Origin: an uncultured Subdoligranulum sp.
GTDB taxonomy: Bacteria; Bacillota; Clostridia; Oscillospirales; Ruminococcaceae
NCBI RefSeq assembly: GCF_963931595.1
Contig: NZ_OZ007030.1
Span: forward strand, 1,170,481-1,234,480
Direction: 5' to 3'
Length of the DNA stretch: 64,000 nucleotides
Made by a program: the position numbers and the translations under genes. Every line of letters begins with the position of its first letter. Position 1 is the stretch's first letter. Below, piece by piece: positions 36,663 through 45,047 of this stretch. The notes beneath the pieces are model-generated. The model saw nothing but the letters and a program-made list of their open reading frames with translations. It was not told where the DNA came from and did not search any database.

Positions 36663-37539
36663 GTTTGGTATCCTCCTTTTCCTCAGCGCAGCAGAGATTT
36701 TTCTGCGTGCCGATCAGAATCTTGCCGAACGAGTGCGGATCATCCCGGATGATCTCCCCCACGACCGGCAGATAAATATGTCCGGCCAGCGGGTTCTTTA
36801 CACTCAATACCGGCGTCGTGATTTCCGCTTCCACTTCGGACTTTTCAAAGCACAGATCCGTATCGATCATCTCACAGTCAATGAGCTTCAGATTCTTACA
36901 GTAACAGAAAGGCTGTGTCCCGATGATTTTGCAGTGTTCCAGCGTCAGGCCATCGGAATACCAGGCAAGATACTCCCCTTTGATTACGCTGTTGCGTACC
37001 GTCACATTTTTTCCGTGCCAGAAAGCATCCTTCGTATCAAAGCTGCAATCGGTAAAGGTAGCATTTTCGATATACTGGAAGGAGTATTTTCCCTGGAAAT
37101 GCACGTGGTTCAGCTGAATATTGCGGGCGCGGAGCAAAAAGTATTCGCTCTTCGCGGTACAGTCCTCCATGCGGATGCCGTCGACGGACCATCCAAATTC
37201 CGGCGAATCGATGTCACAGCGCGCCAGGGAAACATCCCCACACTCCCGCACAGCCTTGATGCCATGCAGCTTGGTATCCGTGATTTCAACATGATGGGAA
37301 TACCACAGAGCCGCCCGGCACAAGGGCGTCAGTTCACTGTCGCGGATGGTGAGACAATCGTCATGCCAGAACGGATACCGCAGGTTCATAAAGCAGTGTT
37401 CCACCCGCACATGCCGGCTTTCTTTCAAGGCGCTTTCGCCGTCTGCCGGGCCATCAAAACGGCAGTCCTGTACCACGATCCCGTCGCTTCCATACAGTGC
37501 GCGTTCTTCATCAAAGGATTGGTTTTCCAAAACGATCAT
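36655..37539 (-). CDS. DUF3737 right-handed beta-helix protein
   Basis: 294 residues built of short repeats, each like V-x-N-S-x-I-x-G-x-x, consistent with a right-handed parallel beta helix. Recurring Trp and Cys occur at turns (YPFWHDDCLTIRDSEL). Matches the DUF3737 family common in gut Firmicutes, function unknown. ATG at 37539 has AAGGAG. Sits between hydrolase and flavodoxin-like genes in one operon. Confidence 0.85.
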   Translation of the reverse strand: MIVLENQSFDEERALYGSDGIVVQDCRFDGPADGESALKESRHVRVEHCFMNLRYPFWHDDCLTIRDSELTPLCRAALWYSHHVEITDTKLHGIKAVRECGDVSLARCDIDSPEFGWSVDGIRMEDCTAKSEYFLLRARNIQLNHVHFQGKYSFQYIENATFTDCSFDTKDAFWHGKNVTVRNSVIKGEYLAWYSDGLTLEHCKIIGTQPFCYCKNLKLIDCEMIDTDLCFEKSEVEAEITTPVLSVKNPLAGHIYLPVVGEIIRDDPHSFGKILIGTQKNLCCAEEKEDTKHA

Positions 37540-37563
37540 GCAATCTTCTCCTTCCTGGAGCCT

Positions 37564-38556
37564 TTAGTCCAGTTCCCTGCGGAAAAATTCCGTGATGGCA
37601 TCAAACGGGATCACATCCGTACGATCATAGAGATCTGTGTGAACCGCGCCGGGAATCAGCATCAGGTGTTTGTTATCGGTATAGGGGTTTCCCCGCATCA
37701 TATCCGCGTAGGCGTCCCTGGTAAAATAGCAGGAGTGGGCTTTTTCGCCATGAATCATCAGTACAGCGCTGCGGATCTCGTTGGTGTAGCGCAGGATCGG
37801 CTGGTTCATAAAGGACATGCACCCAATCACATTCCATCCGCCGTTGGAATTCAGCGGACGGACATGATACCCGCGCGGGGTCTTGTAGTAATCATAATAG
37901 TCCTTCACAAAGAAGGGGGCATCTTCCGGCAGAGGATCCACCACACCGCCGCCCAGCGCATACGTGCCTGCGCGATAGTCTTCGGTTCGCTGTGCATTCA
38001 GTGCCTGCCGCTTGGCATAGCGGGCATCGGCAGAATCTTCGCCGTCAAAATACCCGTTGGCGTTGATGCGCGCCATATCATACATGGTGGACGTGACCGT
38101 TGCTTTGACGCGGGTATCGAGTGCAGCCGTGTTCAACGCCATGCCGCCCCAGCCGCAGATCCCGATGATGCCGATCTTGTCCGGGTCCACTTCCTCCAGC
38201 GCGGAGAGATAATCCACGGCAGCCTGAAAATCCTCTGTGTTGATATCAGGGGAAGCCATATACCGGATATCTCCGCCGCTTTCTCCTGTAAAGGACGGAT
38301 CAAAGGCCAGTGTCAGAAACCCGCGTTCCGCCATGGTCTGGGCATACAGTCCGGATGCCTGCTCCTTTACCGCGCCAAAGGGGCCGCAGACAGCGATAGC
38401 CGCCAGCCGTTTTCCTTTAGCGTTTTTCGGGGTATACAAATCTCCCGCCAGTTCGATGCCGTATCGATTATGAAAAATTACTTTCTTATGATCCACTTGC
38501 TTGCTCTCAGGGAACGTTTTGTCCCATTCCTGCGTTACAATCTTTGCTTTTTGCAT
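37564..38556 (-). CDS. Alpha/beta hydrolase with Cys at the nucleophile elbow
   Basis: 330 residues from ATG 38556 with GGAGG. The oxyanion region is AAIAVCGPFGAVKEQ, and the nucleophile elbow reads GICGWGG with Cys134 where Ser is usual. Late His is in PGAVHTDLYDR. Resembles YcjY/dienelactone-hydrolase-like family members; substrate unknown. Start overlaps the MerR-like gene end by 22 bases, so the two are coupled. Confidence 0.85.
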   Translation of the reverse strand: MQKAKIVTQEWDKTFPESKQVDHKKVIFHNRYGIELAGDLYTPKNAKGKRLAAIAVCGPFGAVKEQASGLYAQTMAERGFLTLAFDPSFTGESGGDIRYMASPDINTEDFQAAVDYLSALEEVDPDKIGIIGICGWGGMALNTAALDTRVKATVTSTMYDMARINANGYFDGEDSADARYAKRQALNAQRTEDYRAGTYALGGGVVDPLPEDAPFFVKDYYDYYKTPRGYHVRPLNSNGGWNVIGCMSFMNQPILRYTNEIRSAVLMIHGEKAHSCYFTRDAYADMMRGNPYTDNKHLMLIPGAVHTDLYDRTDVIPFDAITEFFRRELD

Positions 38557-38810
38557 GATACTTGCCTCCGTTCCTGTTCGTCCTCCTGCCGCATGATGTA
38601 GACAAGATGGTCCAAACAATCGATCTTATACTGAATGCGGTGAAGCTTCTGCAGAAGCGCCGCCTTTTGACAGGAAAGCAGCCGATACTGCTCACACCTG
38701 CACTGCCTCGCCTCGAGATCCAAGTATTGCGCAACCACCGGCATCGTACAGCCTGCATCTTTCAGATTGCGCCGAATCCGAAAGGCTTGCTCCTCGCTGA
38801 TCTCTTTCAT
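38535..38810 (-). CDS. MerR-like dimerisation/effector half, no DNA-binding domain
   Basis: 91 residues from ATG 38810 (AAAGGAGG). The sequence resembles the part of MerR regulators after the helix-turn-helix: RIRRNLKDAGCTMPVVAQYLDL and then a long coiled coil (KAALLQKLHRIQYKIDCLDHLVY). The N-terminal DNA-binding half is absent, and the upstream DNA is promoter. Several Cys. First gene of the operon, divergent from LysR. Confidence 0.7.
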   Translation of the reverse strand: MKEISEEQAFRIRRNLKDAGCTMPVVAQYLDLEARQCRCEQYRLLSCQKAALLQKLHRIQYKIDCLDHLVYIMRQEDEQERRQVSCKKQRL

Positions 38811-38832
38811 GGGCGGCCTCCTTTCTGTCCCT

Positions 38833-38861
38833 ATTCTAGTTTTCTTTTCCCAAAAGAGCAA
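38833..38861 (-). promoter_or_regulatory. Promoter of the five-gene operon
   Basis: Minus strand -35 TTGCTC (38861-38856), 17 bases, -10 TAGAAT (38838-38833). Ends 22 bases before the ATG. Confidence 0.55.
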
Positions 38862-38888
38862 ATACTTATTTTTTCGTTTATGATATTC

Positions 38889-38917
38889 TTGAAAGGCATA
38901 TCACAATTGCGTATACT
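38889..38917 (+). promoter_or_regulatory. Promoter of the LysR gene
   Basis: -35 TTGAAA (38889-38894), 17 bases, -10 TATACT (38912-38917). Lies back to back with the divergent promoter. Confidence 0.7.
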
Positions 38918-38943
38918 GGAGGAAAAGGAGGCGAACATTTCGT

Positions 38944-39837
38944 ATGGAGATTCGCGTTTTGCGCTACTTTCTGGCTGTGGCGCGGGAAGAAAGTATCACC
39001 GCCGCCGCAAATTTTTTGCACCTTACACAGCCGACCCTCTCAAGGCAAATCCACGACCTGGAAGAGGAGCTGGGGCAAAAGCTTCTGATCCGGAAAAGTC
39101 ATCGTATCGCTTTGACGCCGGAGGGGATGCTTCTTCGCAAGCGTGCCGAAGAAATTCTTTCCATGGTGGACAAAACGGAGTCCGAGTTCCACTCCCTGGA
39201 AACCACCATCAGCGGAGATGTATATATCGGAAGCGGTGAGACGCAGGCAGTCCGCCAGATTGCAGGGATCATCCACCGCCTTCAGCGGGATTACCCGGCC
39301 ATCCATTACCACATGCACAGTGGCAATGCACAGGATATCACAGATCGTCTAGACAATGGTCTGCTGGACTTCGGATTGCTCATCCAGCCTGCCGACATCA
39401 CCAAATACGACTCCCTTGTGCTGCCTGCCAAGGACGTATGGGGCGTCATTATGCGCAAAGACAGTCCTCTGGCTGCAAAGCCTTTTGTGCAGAAGGAAGA
39501 CCTGCGCACGGTACCATTGCTATGCTCCCGCCAGGCGATTCTTTCCCAACGGCACGGCAACGCCTTTGCCTCCTGGTTTGGCTCCGAGTTCGAAAAGTTG
39601 AACATCGTTTGTACCTACAATCTGATTTATAATGCCGCCATTATGGTGGAGGAAGGCATCGGATATGCGGTCACCCTGGACAATCTCGCCAACACTTCCG
39701 CCAACAGCGCCCTGTGCTTTCGCCCGCTCTCTCCGAAGCTGGAGTCGGGTCTGAATATGGTCTGGAAGAAATATCAGGTGTTTTCTCCCGCAGCGGAGAT
39801 TTTTTTGCAGCGCCTTCAGGAGGCCTTTGCCACCTGA
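38944..39837 (+). CDS. LysR-family transcriptional regulator
   Basis: 297 residues. N-terminal winged helix (MEIRVLRYFLAVAREESITAAANFLHLTQPTLSRQIHDLEEELG) and a C-terminal effector domain of two alpha/beta subdomains. A Cys in LLCSRQAIL might be redox-reactive, but that is speculative. The divergent five-gene operon of redox-type enzymes is its probable target. AAGGAG upstream. Confidence 0.94.
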   Translation: MEIRVLRYFLAVAREESITAAANFLHLTQPTLSRQIHDLEEELGQKLLIRKSHRIALTPEGMLLRKRAEEILSMVDKTESEFHSLETTISGDVYIGSGETQAVRQIAGIIHRLQRDYPAIHYHMHSGNAQDITDRLDNGLLDFGLLIQPADITKYDSLVLPAKDVWGVIMRKDSPLAAKPFVQKEDLRTVPLLCSRQAILSQRHGNAFASWFGSEFEKLNIVCTYNLIYNAAIMVEEGIGYAVTLDNLANTSANSALCFRPLSPKLESGLNMVWKKYQVFSPAAEIFLQRLQEAFAT

Positions 39838-40060
39838 ATGTTTTCGTGTACAATCTGTCGGACGGAATGCGGGATGTCAGCCCAATGCTCCAGCACGGGA
39901 ACGCATAAAGTATAAAGTCTCTCGTGTAACCTGGGAGCGGTCGACAGTCCCTTCGAATGCACGGATATCTCCTTGACATACATAAGTGGTTTTACGTTTT
40001 CGCATCGAAAGTCGGTGGTCATGAAATCCATCTCCAATTGTATTGTCCCTCGCAAAATAA
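39838..40060. other. Intergenic, weak minus-strand frame only
   Basis: A minus-strand frame of about 79 codons (39816-40055) exists. It overlaps the LysR end, lacks a ribosome binding site and is not recognisable. I do not call it a gene; it could be a remnant. Confidence 0.5.
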
Positions 40061-40097
40061 AAATGGGCGCTCACAAAAAGCGTGAGCGTCCATTTTT
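40061..40097. terminator. Terminator downstream of yaaA
   Basis: AAATGGGCGCTCAC aaaaa GCGTGAGCGTCCATTTTTT: stem with one G-U pair and T/A tracts on both sides, so bidirectional. About 20 bases past the yaaA stop. Confidence 0.8.
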
Positions 40098-40117
40098 TCT
40101 TGTGAAAATATTTTGAC

Positions 40118-40876
40118 TTACCGTATTGTTGGATCCTCCCTCACAAAGACATAGGTGGATTCGTCGGATCGTTCCGGTGAAAAAGCAAAGTGCATCCGAT
40201 CAAAGCCTTGGAGTTCTTCCGGCCTTTTCACCTGATGTTCTGCCATATAGCGCACCATCTCCCCGCGGGCCATCTTGCACAGCGTGGCCTTCTCCACGAT
40301 TTTGTCTGCCTTTTTCTCTCCGAAGATACAGCTTACAAAACGAACAGAATCGGGCAAATAGCGGGAAATACAGACGCTGTATTCCTTGGAAGCCAGATTC
40401 ACAATGCAGTCTGTCTGTGCAAACAGGGATTTTGCCAGACAGTCTCCCCAAAATGCGTAGACATCTTTAGCTCCGGCCACCGGCAGTTTTGCCTGCATCT
40501 CCAGGCGATAGGGCGTAACTCCGTCAAAGGGGCGCAACAATCCATAAAAGCCGGAAAGAATACGCAGATGCTGCTGTACGTACGCCAGTTCGTTTTCGCT
40601 GAAAACGCCCGGAGCCATATAGCGATACTGGATTCCCTCGTAACTGAGGATGGCCGGGGTAAGATTCCTGCGCAGGTCCATCTTTTGCAAACGTTCCACA
40701 TTGAGTTGCGCCAACTGATCATTGCACTTCCACACGCGCTTGATTTCAGCGTAGGACAGGGCGCGCAGCCCCCGGTACAGTTGCTCGGTTTTGTCCAGAA
40801 AATCCGGAAGATCCTGCCAGGGAAGACTGTCACAATCCACCTTCATCTTTTTTGCCGGTGAAATGATGATTTTCAT
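40118..40876 (-). CDS. yaaA: YaaA family protein (UPF0246)
   Basis: 252 residues from ATG 40876 (GGAGAG upstream). Begins MKIIISPAKKM, contains YRGLRALSYAEIKRVW and LSGFYGLLRPFDGVTPYRLEMQ, all family hallmarks. E. coli YaaA lowers free iron and binds DNA under peroxide stress. The next gene upstream is a peroxiredoxin, which fits a peroxide-defence pair. Confidence 0.93.
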   Translation of the reverse strand: MKIIISPAKKMKVDCDSLPWQDLPDFLDKTEQLYRGLRALSYAEIKRVWKCNDQLAQLNVERLQKMDLRRNLTPAILSYEGIQYRYMAPGVFSENELAYVQQHLRILSGFYGLLRPFDGVTPYRLEMQAKLPVAGAKDVYAFWGDCLAKSLFAQTDCIVNLASKEYSVCISRYLPDSVRFVSCIFGEKKADKIVEKATLCKMARGEMVRYMAEHQVKRPEELQGFDRMHFAFSPERSDESTYVFVREDPTIR

Positions 40877-40933
40877 ACTGTTGCTCTCCGTCATGGCCCC
40901 GCGAAACTTGCAAGGGAACGAGGTCAAAACCGG

Positions 40934-41398
40934 TTATTGTACCGCGGCAAGATAATCCAGGATCTCGGCCGCGTTGGTGTCCGGCTTCACCTTGGGCATG
41001 GCTTTTTCGATGTTCCCCTGGGGATCGATGATATAGGTGGAACGAACCACGCCCATGCTCACTTTGCCGTACAGTTTTTTCTCCTGCCATACGCCATAGG
41101 ATTCGATTGCCTGCCGTTCCGGATCCGAGAGCAGAATAAAGGGCAAATCATATTTTTGTGCAAACTTCAGGTGCGACGCCACGGAATCCTTGCTGATGCC
41201 AATCACAACCACATCCTGGCGGCGGAACCCGTCAAAATTCTGGGCGAAGGCGCACGCCTGCCGTGTACATCCCGGCGTATTGTCGCGGGGATAAAAATAC
41301 AAGACCACGCGTTTTCCTCTGAAATCAGAAAGACTTACCTCTTTGCCATTCTGATCCGGCAAAGTGAAGTCCGGTGCTTTGGTGCCAACTTCCAGCAT
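40934..41398 (-). CDS. bcp: Thiol peroxidase, Bcp/PrxQ type
   Basis: 154 residues from ATG 41398 with GAAAGGAG. Peroxidatic Cys in [16 protein letters not shown] near 46 and resolving Cys five residues on, the PrxQ pattern. Reduces peroxides. Upstream of yaaA on the same strand; likely one transcript from the promoter at 41428-41457. Confidence 0.95.
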   Translation of the reverse strand: MLEVGTKAPDFTLPDQNGKEVSLSDFRGKRVVLYFYPRDNTPGCTRQACAFAQNFDGFRRQDVVVIGISKDSVASHLKFAQKYDLPFILLSDPERQAIESYGVWQEKKLYGKVSMGVVRSTYIIDPQGNIEKAMPKVKPDTNAAEILDYLAAVQ

Positions 41399-41427
41399 AT
41401 CTATGCTCCTTTCCTGATAATGCATTC

Positions 41428-41457
41428 AGTATACGCATCGACCGGCATCCCCGTCAA
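41428..41457 (-). promoter_or_regulatory. Promoter of bcp-yaaA
   Basis: Minus strand -35 TTGACG (41457-41452), 18 bases, -10 TATACT (41433-41428). No recognisable PerR box seen. Confidence 0.65.
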
Positions 41458-41475
41458 GAGGCAATATCACAAAAT

Positions 41476-42372
41476 TCAGACACGGTTCTGGCACCATATC
41501 ATTTCATTGATCATGCCCAGTACAAACAGGTGCGCGGGATAATACCAGTAAAAAAGTTTTTTGGCTCGGATGCGTCCTTTGCCCTGTTGGTCATACAGCA
41601 AAATCGGAATACAGGCTGCTGCGCAAAACAGTGCATTCACGAAATTCCCGGCCAGAATGCCATAGAATACGACACTCCACAACGCGAGGAATAACGCCTG
41701 CTGTACTTTGTCAGAAAGAAACGCAAATCCGACAATCAGTACGACGCCCATCAGTCCCGTGCCGTAATCTGCGGGAAGCCCATAGCCCATCAGAAGAATC
41801 GGCGCAGCGCAAAACAAAAGAAGTCTATCCGCTCGCTTCCACCTTTCCCGGCAGGAAAGGACATAAAGGCAAAAGAATGCCACAAGAAACGTATAAAAAA
41901 CGTTTGTATGTTCCCCCAGAATCCAGAAGCCCCGTACCTGCCACCGAACACCGGGAATCAGCGCTGTAACGGCTACCAGAAGGAGATCGCGCCGCAAATG
42001 CCTGTGTGTCACAAAACGCCAATAGATGCCCACTGCAACCATCGCGAAAAACAAACAGGGCAACTCGATCCAAAACACAGAGGCTTTTTCAGTTGCGGGA
42101 ATAAAATTTGACGCACTGAATGCCATGGTAAACGGGATCTGTGCTGCTGCCGCCCCCGCAGCAAGATTACCAAAATAACGGGTCCGATCATGGGTTTTAT
42201 GCCACCCCTGTGCCAGACAAAACGCAAAAAGAGGAAAGGATGCCCGGCCTAATGTGCGCAAACCAGCTGAATCCGCGGGCAACACGCCCCAGCCCTGCGG
42301 GCCAAAAACGAAGCCGATATGATCAGCCGTCATCAGCAGAAGCGCGAGGAGTTTAAGGAAAAATTGCGTCAC
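41476..42372 (-). CDS. TraX family membrane protein
   Basis: 298 residues from a GTG start at 42372 (AAGGAGAG seven bases before). About nine transmembrane helices. Family features are LLALLLMTADHIGFVF, LGRASFPLFAFCLAQGW and WYYPAHLFVLGMI. TraX proteins acetylate pilin in F plasmids; chromosomal copies in Firmicutes have no known target. Upstream of bcp but separated by its promoter. Confidence 0.88.
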   Translation of the reverse strand: MTQFFLKLLALLLMTADHIGFVFGPQGWGVLPADSAGLRTLGRASFPLFAFCLAQGWHKTHDRTRYFGNLAAGAAAAQIPFTMAFSASNFIPATEKASVFWIELPCLFFAMVAVGIYWRFVTHRHLRRDLLLVAVTALIPGVRWQVRGFWILGEHTNVFYTFLVAFFCLYVLSCRERWKRADRLLLFCAAPILLMGYGLPADYGTGLMGVVLIVGFAFLSDKVQQALFLALWSVVFYGILAGNFVNALFCAAACIPILLYDQQGKGRIRAKKLFYWYYPAHLFVLGMINEMIWCQNRV

Positions 42373-42627
42373 TTGTAACTCTCCTTCGTAGTCCCGGGGG
42401 TAGTCGTATTGTTGGCGGACCAGTTTTTTGTGGCGCATTCTGTCAACGGCAGATGGCCTGAGCGTCCCACATCCAAAGGGACCGTAGACTTTTCCATGGC
42501 GCTTCCGGTTACAGGCAGAAGGAATATGCTCCGCAGGACACAGTTTTTCGTCAATTCCGTCGTGATATCAGGAGTTTGCTTGTCCGGGACTTGCTGGCGA
42601 CAACGAGCGTTTTCTTTCCCCGGCCCT

Positions 42628-43488
42628 CTAGATTTCCAGGAATTCTTTCATTGTCTGCCTGGCGGCCGCAAAATCGCACTTTCCCAGGCGGTAGAGCTCC
42701 AATGCGGATTGCTCCTCCATGGAATAGGTACTCATTCGGACGGGCGCAGATGGTGCAAATACAAAAGCCCGTCCCTCCTGTTCCAGTGCTCTGACTTCCT
42801 GCAAATTTTGGTTATAGGATTCATGTCGATGATCGATGGCCTGCACGACCTTCGGATATTTGCGGCAGAACCGACTGTACAAAAAACGGAACTTTTGCGG
42901 TTTGCGCCGATAATCCCGGTTTTTGGACAGAATCACCACCAGCCGGTCACAGCCCTGAGACAATGCACGTTTTACCGGAATCGCGTCGGAAAGCCCGCCA
43001 TCATAGTAGGGAATCCCTTGCAGAAGCACCGGGCGGCAAACCGCCGGAATCGCACTGGAAGCCATCAGAAGCCTGTAGTCATCCTGATGCAGCATTTCTT
43101 TTCCGAAATATTCCGCCTGCCCGGTGAGCGCATTGGTGACTACCGCCTCGTATCGGGTGGGATTCTTCATGATTGCGGCATAATCAAGAGGGTCCTCACC
43201 ATCGGAGCGCGTTAAAGTGCCGTAAATATACTGCAGGCCAAAAAGATCCCCCGTTTTTAGAAAACTGCGCCAGCCAAAGTAGTGCGGCGAATGAATGTGC
43301 TTGGTAAAAAAGCGCAGATTGCGTCCCGATTGTCCCGCCAGATAAGACGCCAGATTTCCGGATCCTGCAGAAACACCAATGCAATAGTCAAACGAAATGC
43401 CATTTTCCAGGAAGGCGTCCAAAATCCCCGCGTTGTAGGCGCACTTCATCCCGCCGCCTTCCACCACCAGACCTGTGTAATGCTTCAT
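42628..43488 (-). CDS. Patatin-like phospholipase family protein
   Basis: 286 residues from ATG 43488. LVVEGGGMKCAYNAGIL is the Gly-rich oxyanion loop, GVSAGS at about 38-43 holds the catalytic Ser40, and YYDGGLSD near 167 supplies the Asp of the dyad. Likely hydrolyses acyl chains from lipids. The C-terminus is basic and aromatic (RKPQKFRFLYSRF). Promoter at 43617-43645. The 255 bases downstream to traX hold no supported gene. Confidence 0.92.
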   Translation of the reverse strand: MKHYTGLVVEGGGMKCAYNAGILDAFLENGISFDYCIGVSAGSGNLASYLAGQSGRNLRFFTKHIHSPHYFGWRSFLKTGDLFGLQYIYGTLTRSDGEDPLDYAAIMKNPTRYEAVVTNALTGQAEYFGKEMLHQDDYRLLMASSAIPAVCRPVLLQGIPYYDGGLSDAIPVKRALSQGCDRLVVILSKNRDYRRKPQKFRFLYSRFCRKYPKVVQAIDHRHESYNQNLQEVRALEQEGRAFVFAPSAPVRMSTYSMEEQSALELYRLGKCDFAAARQTMKEFLEI

Positions 43489-43616
43489 ACTTTTATCTTT
43501 CTCCCCACATCCCGGCAATTTTTTCTAACGGAAGATATGCTTGTTATCTCACCGCATCGTATATCCGATGCAATGTCGGGTTTACAGAATTTTCTTCCAA
43601 TCACATAAGTAGTAGC

Positions 43617-43645
43617 ATAGTAACACCCGATTTTCTTCTTGTCAA
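43617..43645 (-). promoter_or_regulatory. Promoter of the patatin gene
   Basis: Minus strand -35 TTGACA (43645-43640), 17 bases, -10 TACTAT (43622-43617). The leader of about 120 bases holds a small hairpin, GCATCG/CGATGC. Confidence 0.7.
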
Positions 43646-43956
43646 CGTCCGGCTATACTCATTATTACAGCGACGGAGCGGTACCCTCTTTGCCCCACCT
43701 GTCAAGTATTAATACCAGACTGCCCTGTTCAAAAAGGGATACACGACCAGTGCCTGTGCCAATTGCCGACCAACGTAGTAATGGGTTCCCCATGATGGTT
43801 GCCCGCGATTCCAGGGGTGTCTTATGGTGGAGCATAATATGGTTCCAGAATGTATTTGCCAGATTCCATAATTCAATTCAAGGAGATTGACTCTTGCTCA
43901 TCGGAACGTCCAGGCCATATGTGCGCAATTGCAAACTTTTTCCCTGGCAAATACAC
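43646..43956. other. Gene-free stretch next to the tRNA-Pro-flanked unit
   Basis: About 310 bases with no supported gene on either strand. Short frames are present but lack ribosome binding sites or family resemblance. Its position beside the repeat suggests former island DNA; nothing else is seen. Confidence 0.5.
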
Positions 43957-43987
43957 AAAAAGCCGCGGGAACGAATCCCACGGCTTT
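43957..43987 (-). terminator. Terminator at the left end of the unit
   Basis: AAAGCCG-C-GGGA / TCCC-A-CGGCTTT (one mismatch), followed by T on the minus strand. It sits directly outside the left repeat, just as the hairpin at 46651-46688 sits outside the right one. Confidence 0.7.
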
Positions 43988-43988
43988 C

Positions 43989-44028
43989 CAGCTGACCTTG
44001 ACAGCCCTTGTTTGGTCCGAGTGGCGAG
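43989..44028. repeat. Left direct repeat (tRNA-Pro 3' end duplicate, att-like)
   Basis: 40 bases, identical to 46689-46728 except one base; the spacing is exactly 2700. Its right part (44013-44028) equals the last 16 bases of the tRNA-Pro gene including CCA, and its left part equals DNA downstream of that tRNA. This is what integration into a tRNA 3' end leaves behind. Confidence 0.85.
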
Positions 44029-44037
44029 TTATGGAGA

Positions 44038-45016
44038 TCAGTCCGCCCAATGGGGGTTCCGATAGATAGCCCGGCCTACACCGATCAGATCGGCACAGCC
44101 CTCCTCCAGGAGCTCTTCCGCCTGGGCCGGGGTGGTGCCCCCGCCAGTCAGAAGAACCGGGATCTCCACCGCCTGCTTTGCGGCCCGGGACATATCCTGG
44201 AAATACCCCGGCTCCTGATGGCCCGGACGGACAAATCCATTCATGCCGCCGGTGAGGTGGAGCAGGTCTGCCCCGCTTTCCGCCAGAATCCGGCAGGCCG
44301 CAGTGGAATCTTCCAGGGTGCTGCCCCCCTCCTGGTAATCGCAGCCCCCCCAGCCGGACCGCCACAGGGAAATCCTCCCCTGCCGCCTGGCGCACCGCCT
44401 GCAGTACCTCCCGATGGAACCGGGTCCGGTTTTCCACCGACTGGGAGCCATAGGCGTCGGTCCGGTGATTTGCCAGGGGCGAATAGAACTGATTCAGCAG
44501 ATAGCCGTGGGCCGCGTGGATTTCTACCCCATCGAAGCCCGCCTCTCTGGCCCACCGGGCGGCCTCGCCAAATGCCTGAGCCGTCTCCTGGATCTGCCGG
44601 ACCGTCATTTCTGCAGGCAGTTCTTTCTGCTGCTTGGGGTGACAGAGGGCACTGGGGCCAACCGGCGTCTGCCCCGTTACCTGGGAAGAGGCAGCGGTGC
44701 CGGCATGGCTCAGCTGGGCAAAGATTTTCACCCCTTCCTGGTGCACGCAGTCGGTCAAACGCCGCCAACCGGGGATGGCTGCATCCTCTGCCATGGAGGT
44801 CTGGCCGGGATGGGCTTTGCCCTGCTGGTTGACATAGCTGTGTTCAGTGATGATGAGGCCGATCTTGCTGTACCGGGCACGCTCCTGGTAATAGGCGCAG
44901 ACCGCGTCGGTGATGCCGCCGGCTTCATCGGCTTTGGCGGTGGCCATGGGCGGCATCACCAGGCGTTTTTTCAAGGTCAGCCCATGGATGGTAATAGGTT
45001 CAAACAAACGCGACAT
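44038..45016 (-). pseudogene. NADH:flavin oxidoreductase (old yellow enzyme), one frameshift
   Basis: ATG at 45016 (AGAGAGGA) opens MSRLFEPITIHGLTLKKRLVMPPMATAK. FMN-site residues follow, with KIFAQLSHAG and the active-site pair EIHAAHGYLLNQF. After VAVRLGG the frame breaks at a run of seven C (44345-44351). Removing one base restores CDYQEGGST ... LLTGGGTTPAQ ... GVGRAIYRNPHW and a stop at 44038, giving 325 residues. Either a true mutation, a phase-variable tract or a sequencing error. Intact enzymes reduce activated alkenes. Downstream partner of the MATE gene, 31 bases apart. Confidence 0.85.
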
Positions 45017-45047
45017 AGATAAATCCTCTCTTTCGCAAATGATGGTG

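Noticed and set aside
36526..38601. 691-codon plus-strand open frame
   Set aside because: Antisense of DUF3737 and the hydrolase; no independent coding signal.
39816..40055. 79-codon minus-strand frame behind LysR
   Set aside because: Overlaps the LysR end, no ribosome binding site, no family resemblance.
42369..42554. 61-codon minus-strand frame between patatin and traX
   Set aside because: No ribosome binding site; Thr/Ser-rich chance frame overlapping the traX start.
43639..43890. 83-codon plus-strand frame beside the island
   Set aside because: No ribosome binding site or recognisable domain; kept only as gene-free DNA.
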